DNA of 64,000 nucleotides from an uncultured Rhizobiaceae group bacterium (GTDB lineage Bacteria; Pseudomonadota; Alphaproteobacteria; Rhizobiales; Rhizobiaceae): contig CALLUS010000002.1 in NCBI GenBank assembly GCA_938010435.1, forward strand, positions 310,001 to 374,000, written 5' to 3'. Shown in pieces: positions 1-8,549 of this stretch (its first letter is position 1; the number at the start of each line of letters is the position of its first letter). A program made the position numbers and the translations under genes. Below the pieces are notes generated by a model, which was not told the origin of the DNA, searched no databases, and saw only the letters and a program-made list of their open reading frames with translations.

Positions 1-147
1 CCCTACCCCAAGATTTTTTGCGCAACCATTTTCAATCAAAATCGAGACCTTCAAACATTCACTTCGATTCAGCTCACGACAGTTGTGATGCCGAGTTCCC
101 CTTTATTTTGCTTGTGTCCTAAGCTGAACCGACGCAAAAATGCCCCC

Positions 148-1389
148 ATGACAATGGCTGAAATAAAACAGACTGAACCGCCCGCAAAATCGAGAATGGA
201 CCGCACAACATTGTTCTTGGCTATTGGGCAAACAGTTTTTTGGGCATCCACATTCTACATTCTTCCTGCGCTCATGCTGGACATTCAAAACAATATGTTT
301 TGGTCCAAAGCAGAAGTTTCAGCGGCAATGTCCGGCGCGATTTTAATATCAGCGCTTTGTGCCCGACCTGCGGGCCACATCATCGACCAAGGGTATGGCA
401 AACAATTGATGAGCATTGGCGGGATCTGCGCAGGCATACTTTTACTTTTATGTTCGCAAATCAGCTCCATCTGGCAATTCTATGTTTGTTGGATTGGTTT
501 GGGATTTTGCATGGCCGCCACTTTGTATGAACCATGCTTTTCCATTGTTACGCGCCACCACGGTTTGACTGCAAGACGCGCAATTACACACATCACTCTA
601 ATTGCAGGCTTTGCCGGAACGATTGCATTTCCGATTGCCACTTGGTTGTCAGCACAATTTGACTGGCGTTCTGCGCTACTGTTTTTTGGAACGTCCGTTC
701 TGCTTGTGGCGGTGCCACTTTCCTATTTCGCAATCACAAAGCTTCAAACAACGCGGCCTTTTTTTAACTCTGAACTGATCAACCCCAACTCTGGTACTGG
801 AGTTCGAAACAAAACATTCTGGCTTATCACTGGTGCGTTCACATTAGGCAGTATCAACCACACGATGATCATATCGCACTTGCTTCCGATGTTGAATGAA
901 CGCGGTATTTCAAGCCAATTTGCTGTTATTGCCGCCATGTTGGTGGGACCCATGCAGGTGGTGGGTCGATTGCTTCTTATGAAGAGTGAGAAACATATAT
1001 CGACACGTGCCAGTGCACTCATCTGTTTTTGTGGGTTGACTCTCTCATCCGCCATTTTGTGGATGGCAGGTATCAATCTCGCATTCATCTATGTTGCAGC
1101 CTGTTTACATGGGGCCACATGGGGGTTGGTGAGCATAACCCGCCCGACGCTCATACGTGAATTGTTGGGAGCAAACGATTTTGGTGCAACCTCCGGTTCC
1201 GTTGCAGCCTTTGCCATTTTTGGAATAGCACTTGCACCAAGTTTGGGGGCATGGTTGTGGGCTCTGGGCGGCTATCAACTCATGCTGGGTGTGGGCACAT
1301 TTTTGACGTGCACAGGCGGACTGCTTATTTGGCTATTGAAGCCAGCATCCGTTGCCCAAAACAACGAAGCCCGAAACGCCGATAAGTGA
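148..1389 (+). CDS. MFS transporter, substrate unknown
   Basis: Integral inner-membrane protein with about twelve hydrophobic segments and short charged loops, the pattern of the major facilitator superfamily; about 413 residues from the start chosen here. An Asp/Lys/Gln-rich cytoplasmic loop separates the two six-helix halves near the middle. The reading frame is open further upstream, with GTG at 85 and ATG at 88, but that would add a Cys/Pro-rich leader not typical of the family. I prefer ATG at 148, although no strong ribosome-binding site is seen for either. The gene is convergent with livF, leaving only 4 nt between stop codons and no room for a terminator. Nothing nearby reveals the substrate. 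Family call is firm; substrate is not inferable. Confidence 0.8.
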   Translation: MTMAEIKQTEPPAKSRMDRTTLFLAIGQTVFWASTFYILPALMLDIQNNMFWSKAEVSAAMSGAILISALCARPAGHIIDQGYGKQLMSIGGICAGILLLLCSQISSIWQFYVCWIGLGFCMAATLYEPCFSIVTRHHGLTARRAITHITLIAGFAGTIAFPIATWLSAQFDWRSALLFFGTSVLLVAVPLSYFAITKLQTTRPFFNSELINPNSGTGVRNKTFWLITGAFTLGSINHTMIISHLLPMLNERGISSQFAVIAAMLVGPMQVVGRLLLMKSEKHISTRASALICFCGLTLSSAILWMAGINLAFIYVAACLHGATWGLVSITRPTLIRELLGANDFGATSGSVAAFAIFGIALAPSLGAWLWALGGYQLMLGVGTFLTCTGGLLIWLLKPASVAQNNEARNADK

Positions 1390-1393
1390 CTAT

Positions 1394-2722
1394 TTATCCG
1401 CCGAGGAAAAGTTCACCTACTTTTGGATTAGCCAGCAGATCATCGCCCTTATCGGCAATGGCCACCTCACCATTCACCAAGACATAACCGATGTCAGCAA
1501 ACTCAAGGCCTTTTTTGGCGTTCTGTTCGACCATGATGATCGTCTTACCTTCAGTGTGTTGAAGGTCATGTAGAATTTCAAAAACCATATCGATAAAGCG
1601 AGGTTCCAAACCAATGGATGGTTCGTCCACTAAAAGAACTTCAGGGTCCATGACCAGCGCACGCGAAATTTCCAGCAAACGACGCTCACCGCCCGACAAC
1701 ACCTTTGCCAGATGTTTACGTCGCGCAGCCAAGCGCGGGTATTTATCAAAAACCTGTTCAGCTGCCCGTTTCGCCTCGGCAGGTTGGTCTTTCAAGAAGC
1801 CGCCCATCCAGAGATTTTCTTCAACCGTCATGCCCGGAAAAACTGATTTGTCCTGCAAGATATAGGCGATGCCAGCATCGCTCAGCTTTTGGTTTGGAGA
1901 TAGTTTAGTCACGTCTTTTTTGTCAGGCCCGTCACCAATCTTAATGGAACCCGAAAAGATATTGTTGAAACCAAAGATTGCATGAAGGACCGTGGACTTA
2001 CCGGCACCGTTAGGTCCTATGAGACACAAAGATTGCTTGCGCCCGACCCGTAAACTGACATCGTGCAAAATTTCCATTTTACCATAGCCAGCATGCAAGT
2101 TTTCAATCGTCACGAATGAGTCGTCACCGGCGAGTTTCTCCAATTTTTCAACGGAAGCACCTTCAGCAATGGCTGCAACTTGGCGTGTAACTTCTTCGAC
2201 GGAAATAACAGTTTCAACACCACCAGAACCGTAACCAGAGATCGCTTGTTTAGCCTCTGGCGCTACTTCAACTTCAAGCTTTTTTTCAACGACAGTCTTC
2301 ACAGTTGTGATTTTAGGTTTGGATTTAGGTTTTGCCGCCGCGGCCTTTGCCTGAATGGTGGTTGTTTTTGTTTTAGATTGAGCTGCTTTCGTTTTGCTAG
2401 GCGACGTCTTGGGCTTTGCGGTCGGTTTTGGCTTAGCCGCAGCTTTGGTGCTGGTTGTTACCTTAGTCGATTTTACAACAGTTTTTGCTTTGGGCTTGGT
2501 TGCTTTCACGATCTTTGAAGCGGCTGCAGACCTGGTCTTAGGCGTCGTTTTTGCAACTGGTTTCTTTGCAGGTGCTTTAGCTTTTACAGCAGGTTTCGAT
2601 TTCTCTGCCTTTTCAGCTTTCTTCAATTCAAACACCAGCGCACGTCGATCCGCTTCGGTGCGCGCGGCTGCGATTTTCTTTTTTATTTGGGCTGCAGTTC
2701 CAGCCTTCGATTTGGCAATCAT
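1394..2722 (-). CDS. livF: LivF-type ABC transporter ATPase with a long Lys/Ala-rich N-terminal extension
   Basis: ATPase subunit of a branched-chain-amino-acid-type (HAAT) importer. The ATPase domain begins near residue 203 and has Walker A GPNGAGKST (236-244), signature LSGGE (342-346) and Walker B VLLVDEP (362-368). The domain alone matches the usual LivF length of about 235 residues. The first 200 residues are foreign to the family: a charged helix (1-45), a low-complexity stretch of Lys, Ala, Thr, Pro and Ser (about 45-145) resembling the tail of histone H1 or AlgP-like proteins, and an acidic linker (145-200). The ATG overlaps the livG stop by one base (TGATG), so the extension is translated directly after LivG and is not an accident of a wrong upstream start. 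Last gene of the livHMGF run. ATPase call is secure; the extension's role is unknown. Confidence 0.9.
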   Translation of the reverse strand: MIAKSKAGTAAQIKKKIAAARTEADRRALVFELKKAEKAEKSKPAVKAKAPAKKPVAKTTPKTRSAAASKIVKATKPKAKTVVKSTKVTTSTKAAAKPKPTAKPKTSPSKTKAAQSKTKTTTIQAKAAAAKPKSKPKITTVKTVVEKKLEVEVAPEAKQAISGYGSGGVETVISVEEVTRQVAAIAEGASVEKLEKLAGDDSFVTIENLHAGYGKMEILHDVSLRVGRKQSLCLIGPNGAGKSTVLHAIFGFNNIFSGSIKIGDGPDKKDVTKLSPNQKLSDAGIAYILQDKSVFPGMTVEENLWMGGFLKDQPAEAKRAAEQVFDKYPRLAARRKHLAKVLSGGERRLLEISRALVMDPEVLLVDEPSIGLEPRFIDMVFEILHDLQHTEGKTIIMVEQNAKKGLEFADIGYVLVNGEVAIADKGDDLLANPKVGELFLGG

Positions 2723-3462
2723 CAGTGTGCCCCCAGATACGCGTCGATCACACGCTGGTCATTTTGAATGTCCGCCGCATTGCCGGAAGCCAGCAATTCC
2801 CCGTGAGCAAGACAATATATTTGATCTGCCATATTCATGATCACACGCATGTTGTGTTCAATAATGAACAGCGTAATTCCAAATTCGGAATTCGCGCGTT
2901 TCAAACGGTCAATCAATCCATTGATCAAAGTTGGATTGATGCCCGCCGTTGGTTCATCCAGCAGAAGTACAGTTGGTTCATTCATCAATGCCATTGCAAA
3001 TTCAAGCAGCTTTTGCTGACCGAATGATAAAGAACCTGACCTAAGGTGACGCTTTTCAAACAAGCCCACGAATTCAAGCAAATGCTCAGCCCGTTCGCGG
3101 TCTTCTGCTGTATTTTTCTTCAATGTTTCCAGCAGGCTCATTTTTCGATGCGGCAGAGAGATCAGCATGTTCTCAACGCAATTCATTTCACCGTAAATGC
3201 GTGTCTGTTGGAACGTGCGCAGCAATCCAAGGCGGGCGATTTCAGGCACCTGCATCTTTGATATTTCTTTGCCTTCATATTTTATCGACCCGGAATCAAT
3301 GGGGTGATAACCCACGATCGAATTGAACAGCGTGGTTTTGCCCGAACCGTTTGGCCCGATTAAACCAGTTATTCCACCTTTTTCCACCTTGATGGAAACA
3401 TCAGTATTTGCTTTCACGCCGCCGTAAGATTTGGAGACATGGCTCACATCAATAATGCTCAT
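2722..3462 (-). CDS. livG: LivG-type ABC transporter ATPase
   Basis: Second ATPase of the HAAT importer, 246 residues, normal length for LivG. Walker A GPNGSGKT is at 36-43, the LivG-like signature LSFGQ at 145-149 and Walker B VLLLDEP at 165-171, followed by the H-loop in IIEHNM. It sits at the cytoplasmic face of the LivH/LivM permease pair. The start overlaps the livM stop by 4 nt and the stop overlaps the livF start by one base, so livM, livG and livF are translationally coupled. Substrate specificity is set by LivK, not by this subunit. Confidence 0.93.
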   Translation of the reverse strand: MSIIDVSHVSKSYGGVKANTDVSIKVEKGGITGLIGPNGSGKTTLFNSIVGYHPIDSGSIKYEGKEISKMQVPEIARLGLLRTFQQTRIYGEMNCVENMLISLPHRKMSLLETLKKNTAEDRERAEHLLEFVGLFEKRHLRSGSLSFGQQKLLEFAMALMNEPTVLLLDEPTAGINPTLINGLIDRLKRANSEFGITLFIIEHNMRVIMNMADQIYCLAHGELLASGNAADIQNDQRVIDAYLGAH

Positions 3463-4523
3463 CGTGCAGCAGCCTCCGCTTTGCTTGTTGCACGAGTTTC
3501 GGATTCTTTTTCATCCACCGTAAGTCCAAACCATTCCGGTTTCGTGTGTTTCAACCAACCCATCAATCCATCTTGGAAATAGACAACTGTCACGACGATG
3601 AGCGCACCCAGTGCCACCCACTGCCAGCCAAGGAAATAATTCCAAGTGACTTCCTTGAACACTTGAAACGCGATAGCGCCGATAATCGGCCCCCACAACG
3701 TACCCTTGCCGCCTAACAACACGCATACAACCATAAAGATACCAAGGTTGATGGTTTGATAAGCAGATTCCAACGGTTCAAACGAAATTAATTGAAAAGC
3801 GGATATTCCGCCCACAACGCCTATAAAGAATGCGGACATCGCCCAAGCGACCAGTTTATAGCGCATGGTGTGAATTCCCATGGCCTCCGCTTTTTCTTCA
3901 TCGTCGCGAATGGCATTCATCGCAGCACCAAATCGCGTTTTGTAAAGCCAATTGAGAAAAATAAAGAGAACTACACCAGTTATAGCGAAGGCAAAATAGA
4001 TGAATAATTTGGTTTGATCAAAGTCCCCACCGTAAACCGGCAAAGTGATGCCCTGTCCACCACCGACCCAATCCCAGTTGGATACCAATTCACCGGCAGC
4101 AATTGCGGTACCGAGTGTGCCAATTGCAAAATACGGACCACGCAAACCGAAAAGGACGTATCCCAAAATGAAGGCCGAAAATGCACAGAAGAGGCCCGCA
4201 CCGAGAGATCCAAGAACGAAACCGATAATATATTGTTCATTGGTAAAGTCATAACGGCCACCACCTGATGCGCCCGTGTATTCGCCTACGTCATAGACCA
4301 ATCCGATTGCAATGACTGCCGCGACATACATTCCCGTGCCATAGAAAAAGATGTTTCCCAGCGAGTTGTATCCCATTTGCCCTCCGGTCATATCCCAAGT
4401 CATTGAGACAATGATGAACAACCAAAGCGTGGCCAACTGCGTGGTGTAATTGGGAAATAGAAACGGTGCGGCAATCGTGATTGCCAGAAGAATACCGTAG
4501 AATCCAATTTTTTGAATATTCAT
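3459..4523 (-). CDS. livM: LivM-type permease of a branched-chain amino acid-type ABC transporter
   Basis: Inner-membrane permease of 354 residues with roughly nine to ten hydrophobic segments. It carries the LivM-type loop GIHTMRYKLVAWAMSA, which docks on the ATPase, preceded by the conserved IRDDEEKAEAMG stretch. The C-terminus is a hydrophilic tail of about 30 residues rich in Glu, Lys and Ala. It pairs with LivH to form the channel. Eleven bases separate it from livH upstream, and it overlaps livG by 4 nt. The ATG at 4523 is preceded by a purine-rich GGGGGCGG stretch that can serve as ribosome-binding site. Confidence 0.92.
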   Translation of the reverse strand: MNIQKIGFYGILLAITIAAPFLFPNYTTQLATLWLFIIVSMTWDMTGGQMGYNSLGNIFFYGTGMYVAAVIAIGLVYDVGEYTGASGGGRYDFTNEQYIIGFVLGSLGAGLFCAFSAFILGYVLFGLRGPYFAIGTLGTAIAAGELVSNWDWVGGGQGITLPVYGGDFDQTKLFIYFAFAITGVVLFIFLNWLYKTRFGAAMNAIRDDEEKAEAMGIHTMRYKLVAWAMSAFFIGVVGGISAFQLISFEPLESAYQTINLGIFMVVCVLLGGKGTLWGPIIGAIAFQVFKEVTWNYFLGWQWVALGALIVVTVVYFQDGLMGWLKHTKPEWFGLTVDEKESETRATSKAEAAAR

Positions 4524-4534
4524 GTTTCCGCCCC

Positions 4535-5467
4535 CTACTGCAGAACTTGTCGGTTACGCTTTTGTTGCAGCAACCGATAGACCAGAACTGCAAGCAACAG
4601 CATGACAGCGATGGCTTGTTGATAACCAATGCCAAAGACATGGCTGCCGTATTGTTCTGCTGCACCAATGCCGAGACCCGCTGCAATAACGCCTGGTAAA
4701 TTACCCAGACCTGCAGCTGTCACGATGACGAAAGCGCGCACTGAATATGTGATGCCATAGAATGGTTGAATGACCCAAACCATCACGATAATCGCACCAG
4801 CAGCACCACAAATTGCGGAATTGAGTGAGAACGTGAACGCGTAGACTTTTTCCGTATCAATACCCATCACGCGAGCAGCGCGGGCGTCTTGAGCGGTCGC
4901 TCTAATTGCTTGACCCATTCGGCTGCGTTTCATGAATAAGATAACGCATGTTGCCAATATGGCGGCCAAAGCAACGCCAATAATTTTAGCGGCGGGCAGA
5001 TCAATCAGCCCGTCTGCAAAGTAGTAGTTGTTCTCCAACCCAAGTGCAGTAACATCCAAAACCAGACTTTGAGTATCGGAACCAAACATCAGGTTCATTA
5101 ATTGGGCGTACATAATAGCAAGACCAAAAGTGGCCAAGAGCGACGTAAATAGGTCACGTTCGATCACGCGCGAAATAACCAGTTTATAGGTCACCCAACC
5201 AATGCCCCACATGACCACAAAGGCGATGGGGACACCAAGTAAAGGGTGCAACCCTACATTGTTTGCAAGCCACCACGATACATAACCGCCACCGATCACG
5301 AAGTCACCTTGCGCAAGGTTTTTGACATTCATCACGCCCCACACCAGAGCTAAACCGTAAGCTGCCAATGCAAACAATGCCCCAATCATAACCCCATCAA
5401 GAATGATCTTGAGATTGACGATCGGAAATTGAATCAGCAGATCAATGTTTCCTATAATCTGATCCAT
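4535..5467 (-). CDS. livH: LivH-type permease of a branched-chain amino acid-type ABC transporter
   Basis: Inner-membrane permease, about 310 residues, with eight or more hydrophobic segments and the LivH EAA-like sequence RMGQAIRATAQDARAARVMG that contacts an ATPase. The frame stays open to an ATG at 5494. I chose ATG 5467 because AGGGAG lies ten bases upstream and translation then begins MDQIIGN, as in many LivH proteins. It is the first gene of the livH-livM-livG-livF run and is separated from livK by about 140 bases that include a rho-independent terminator, so livHMGF probably depends on read-through or on its own promoter. Confidence 0.92.
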   Translation of the reverse strand: MDQIIGNIDLLIQFPIVNLKIILDGVMIGALFALAAYGLALVWGVMNVKNLAQGDFVIGGGYVSWWLANNVGLHPLLGVPIAFVVMWGIGWVTYKLVISRVIERDLFTSLLATFGLAIMYAQLMNLMFGSDTQSLVLDVTALGLENNYYFADGLIDLPAAKIIGVALAAILATCVILFMKRSRMGQAIRATAQDARAARVMGIDTEKVYAFTFSLNSAICGAAGAIIVMVWVIQPFYGITYSVRAFVIVTAAGLGNLPGVIAAGLGIGAAEQYGSHVFGIGYQQAIAVMLLLAVLVYRLLQQKRNRQVLQ

Positions 5468-5570
5468 GGACCAGCTTCTCCCTTTGCAAGCCACATCTTA
5501 GGTGCGGTCTGGCGTTGTTATAATATCATCGCTCAACTGAAATCAGTCGAGCCAAAATCTAATTATAGAA

Positions 5571-5598
5571 TTGAAAAGGCCGGGCGTTGCGCCCGGCC
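5571..5598 (-). terminator. Rho-independent terminator behind livK
   Basis: A perfect hairpin GGCCGGGCG-TTG-CGCCCGGCC occupies 5578-5598. Read on the minus strand it is followed by TTTT (5577-5574) and then TTCAA-like AT-rich sequence, right after the livK stop at 5607. The stem is nine G/C base pairs. It should end most livK transcripts and leave a lower level of livHMGF message, a common way to make binding protein in excess over permease. Confidence 0.85.
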
Positions 5599-5606
5599 CA
5601 TCTCGC

Positions 5607-6827
5607 TTAGTTTGTGCGTGGATAATTCACTTTGTCGGAAGCGAAAGCAGATGGAGCAACCACCTTGTATTCACCGTCTTGGATCTGACGCAGCACCATC
5701 GGTTTCGCGATATTGTTGCCAGTTTCAGAGAACTTGATTCCGCCGTAGAACGTTTTCATATCAGTTGCAGAAATCGCATCACGAATTTTTTCCTTGTCCA
5801 TAGAGCCAGCACGTTCAAATGCGTCTTTGTAAACATAGATCGCAGCTGAAGCTTGAGCTGTCTGATATGGAACTTTCTTGTTCGTATAGGCAGAGTAATT
5901 TGCTTTGAATTCTTTTTCATAATTCGCAGCAGAACCAAAGATTGGATCTTCATAGGTCAATGTTTCAGCCCACTGGGTAGAACAAAGAATGTCATTAGCA
6001 GCAGCACCAAAGTTGCCGGTTACATCAGCAGCTTCACAGTGTGTCATAGCGATCATAGGCGTTGAGATTTTTTGCTCACCGATTTGACGAACCGCAGTTG
6101 CAGCACCTTTAGAGTGACCAGACACAACGAGAAGATCCGGTTTGATCAATTTCACCTTAGTCAAAATGGATGTCATGTCTGACAGGTCGCGTGGCAATTT
6201 CTCATCGATTACGATTGTCATACCAGCTCTTTTGGCATCTTCCATCACACCGGCACGAATATCGAGCGAGAACGGATCATTCTCTACCGCAATTGCAACT
6301 TTAACGTCACTGGCCTTTCCGCCAGCTTCAACTGCTTTTTCACCAGCCAAAGTTACCGCAGAAGCAAGGTACTGTTCAGATGTGGAAAGCACAGCAAAGA
6401 GATACTTGTAGCCCTTGTTAAACAAAGAGCGCGACGCGCCTTCAGCTTCAATCATCGGGATTTTGTATTTTTCTGTTACTGGCGCAATCGCTTTGGTCAT
6501 ACCTGAAGAGTATGGGCCAAGCATATATTGAACTTTGTCCTGATTGATCAAGCGCTCTGCCAAAGTGGCCGCACGGTCACCTTTGGACTCGTCATCATAA
6601 TAAGTGACTTTAAAGTTATAGCATTTGCCATCGACCTTTACGCCGCCGTTTTCGGCAATCTTTTTGATAGCGAATTCATAACCATTTTGAGTGTGCACAC
6701 CATTGGTAGCGTATTTGCCAGTCAATGAAATGGCCGCGCCCAGAGTGATCGTGCCACAATCAGCGGCAGCGGCGATAGCAGTGGAAGCCATCAGCGCACC
6801 CGCGGCAAGTGATAGAGTTTTCAACAT
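5607..6827 (-). CDS. livK: Periplasmic substrate-binding protein of the Liv-type ABC transporter
   Basis: Secreted type-I periplasmic binding protein, about 406 residues. The N-terminus MLKTLSLAAGALMASTAIAAAAD is a signal peptide, probably cleaved after the Ala run. The mature start ITLGAAISLTGKYATNG and the GPYSSGMTKAIAPVTEKY region are typical of the family that binds branched-chain amino acids, amides and similar ligands. Four cysteines could form one or two disulfides. An upstream in-frame ATG at 6953 exists, but ATG 6827 has a strong GGGAGG seven bases upstream and begins the signal peptide. It is followed by a terminator and then livHMGF, and is divergent from glpD. The ligand cannot be read from the sequence. 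Confidence 0.92.
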   Translation of the reverse strand: MLKTLSLAAGALMASTAIAAAADCGTITLGAAISLTGKYATNGVHTQNGYEFAIKKIAENGGVKVDGKCYNFKVTYYDDESKGDRAATLAERLINQDKVQYMLGPYSSGMTKAIAPVTEKYKIPMIEAEGASRSLFNKGYKYLFAVLSTSEQYLASAVTLAGEKAVEAGGKASDVKVAIAVENDPFSLDIRAGVMEDAKRAGMTIVIDEKLPRDLSDMTSILTKVKLIKPDLLVVSGHSKGAATAVRQIGEQKISTPMIAMTHCEAADVTGNFGAAANDILCSTQWAETLTYEDPIFGSAANYEKEFKANYSAYTNKKVPYQTAQASAAIYVYKDAFERAGSMDKEKIRDAISATDMKTFYGGIKFSETGNNIAKPMVLRQIQDGEYKVVAPSAFASDKVNYPRTN

Positions 6828-7019
6828 CGTATATCCTCCCAGAATTGATGAGTTTTCAGCGTAATCGACTTTGCACGCAAATGGCAACGTCCTTTTTTCC
6901 ATCCGCACAAATGAGACCGAAAACCGAAGCGTGTGACGATTATGTTCACCCAAAGTCTCGCACTTTCGCGAACAGGGTGATACGAAACGATTAAATACAG
7001 TTCATATCATCGCGGTTCT

Positions 7020-8537
7020 ATGTCTCAACACGTCAACGTTTTCATTATTGGTGGTGGTATTAACGGGGTTGGCATTGCCAGAGATGCAGCGGGACGCGGG
7101 TTTTCCGTTGCTCTTTGCGAAATGAAAGACCTGGCCAGCGGCACCTCAAACTGGTCATCAAAGCTCGTCCATGGTGGCGTTCGATATTTAGAACATTACG
7201 AATTCATGCTGGTACGAAAAGCGCTGAAAGAACGCGAAGTGCTTTGGGCTGCTGCACCACACATTATTCGCCCCATGCGCTTTATCATGCCTCATCACAA
7301 AGACTTGCGACCAGCATGGCTTCTGCGACTTGGTCTCTTTCTTTACGACCATATTGGCGGGAGAAAATTATTACCTGCAACAAAAACTGTCGATCTGGTG
7401 AACGGCATTTTTGGCAAACCGCTGAAGGCGATGTTTAAAAAAGGTTTCCAATATTCTGATTGCCAAGTTGATGATGCGCGATTGGTTGTGCTCAATGCAA
7501 TTGCCGCGAAAGAAAAAGGGGCAGAGATTTGTGTGCGTACAGAATGTGTATCAGCACGTCGGGACGGCGATGTTTGGGCAATTGAAACTCTCAATCATGA
7601 TACAGGTAAGAAGGCGAAATACACCGCTGATTTGGTGATTAATGCAGCCGGACCGTGGGTTGATGCAGTACTCGGATCTGCGTTTGGTAAGAACAACGCC
7701 AAGAACGTCCGCATGGTTCAAGGCAGCCATATTGTGATGCCTAAAATGTATGACCATGACAATTGTTACATTTTTCAGAATGGTGATGGTCGGATTATTT
7801 TTGCGATTCCCTACACCCAAGACACAACGTTGATCGGAACCACTGACAAAGACTACGAAGGTAACCCGAGAGACGCCGAGATTTCGCAGGAAGAGATTGA
7901 ATATCTCTGCAATGCTGCATCAGAATATTTTCAGAAGCCCGTTTTGCAGGAAAACATCGTCTGGACTTATTCGGGCGTACGTCCGCTTTATGATGACGGC
8001 GCCAGCGCGGCACAAGAGGCCACACGGGATTACATCTTCAAACAGGAAGGTGGCAAAGGCTCTGATACTTCTGAGATCGGCGCTCCATTGATCAATATTT
8101 TTGGTGGTAAGATCACCACATACCGCGAACTCGCCGAACGGATGATGGATAAGATTGAGGAAAACCTTGGAACCAAAGGCCGCCCCTGGACGGAGCGCGA
8201 CCCGCTGCCTGGCGGGGACTTTCCCACTCAAGGGTTTGATGCTTTGGTTACAAAAATGTCAGCGCGTTATCCGTTTATGGAAAGTGAAGTTCTACGCCGC
8301 ATGTGCCATGCTTATGGCACCCGACTATCAATGGTGTTAGGCACAGCCTCGTCGCTCGATCAACTGGGGCAGGACTTTGGAGCGGGTCTTTTTGAAGCCG
8401 AAGTTCGCTATTTGTCCGCCAATGAATGGGCGGCCAATGCTGATGATGTTGTATGGCGCCGTAGCAAGCTCGGCCTCGTGATAAACGACAAGCAAGTTTC
8501 GGCGCTCGACGACTGGATGAAGGCTGAACTGGACTAA
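7020..8537 (+). CDS. glpD: Glycerol-3-phosphate dehydrogenase (aerobic, FAD-dependent)
   Basis: Oxidises sn-glycerol-3-phosphate to dihydroxyacetone phosphate at the inner membrane and passes electrons to the quinone pool. 505 residues, the normal length. The FAD-binding Rossmann motif IIGGGINGVGIARDAAGRG is at residues 9-27, followed by the family signatures SGTSNWSSKLVHGGVRYLE and GTTDKDYEG. The C-terminal domain of GlpD (from about 385) is present. The ribosome-binding site is weak (GCGGTTCT). No glpR, glpK or glycerol transporter gene is in the window, so its induction cannot be judged. It is convergent with the ggt-like gene (12 nt gap). Confidence 0.93.
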   Translation: MSQHVNVFIIGGGINGVGIARDAAGRGFSVALCEMKDLASGTSNWSSKLVHGGVRYLEHYEFMLVRKALKEREVLWAAAPHIIRPMRFIMPHHKDLRPAWLLRLGLFLYDHIGGRKLLPATKTVDLVNGIFGKPLKAMFKKGFQYSDCQVDDARLVVLNAIAAKEKGAEICVRTECVSARRDGDVWAIETLNHDTGKKAKYTADLVINAAGPWVDAVLGSAFGKNNAKNVRMVQGSHIVMPKMYDHDNCYIFQNGDGRIIFAIPYTQDTTLIGTTDKDYEGNPRDAEISQEEIEYLCNAASEYFQKPVLQENIVWTYSGVRPLYDDGASAAQEATRDYIFKQEGGKGSDTSEIGAPLINIFGGKITTYRELAERMMDKIEENLGTKGRPWTERDPLPGGDFPTQGFDALVTKMSARYPFMESEVLRRMCHAYGTRLSMVLGTASSLDQLGQDFGAGLFEAEVRYLSANEWAANADDVVWRRSKLGLVINDKQVSALDDWMKAELD

Positions 8538-8549
8538 AGGCCAACTCTA

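Noticed and set aside
744-1088. A 114-codon minus-strand frame within the first MFS gene
   Set aside because: No start signal and no domain; a shadow of the membrane protein.
6870-6881. TTTGC-AC-GCAAA palindrome ahead of livK
   Set aside because: Arms of only 5 bp in AT-rich sequence; could occur by chance.
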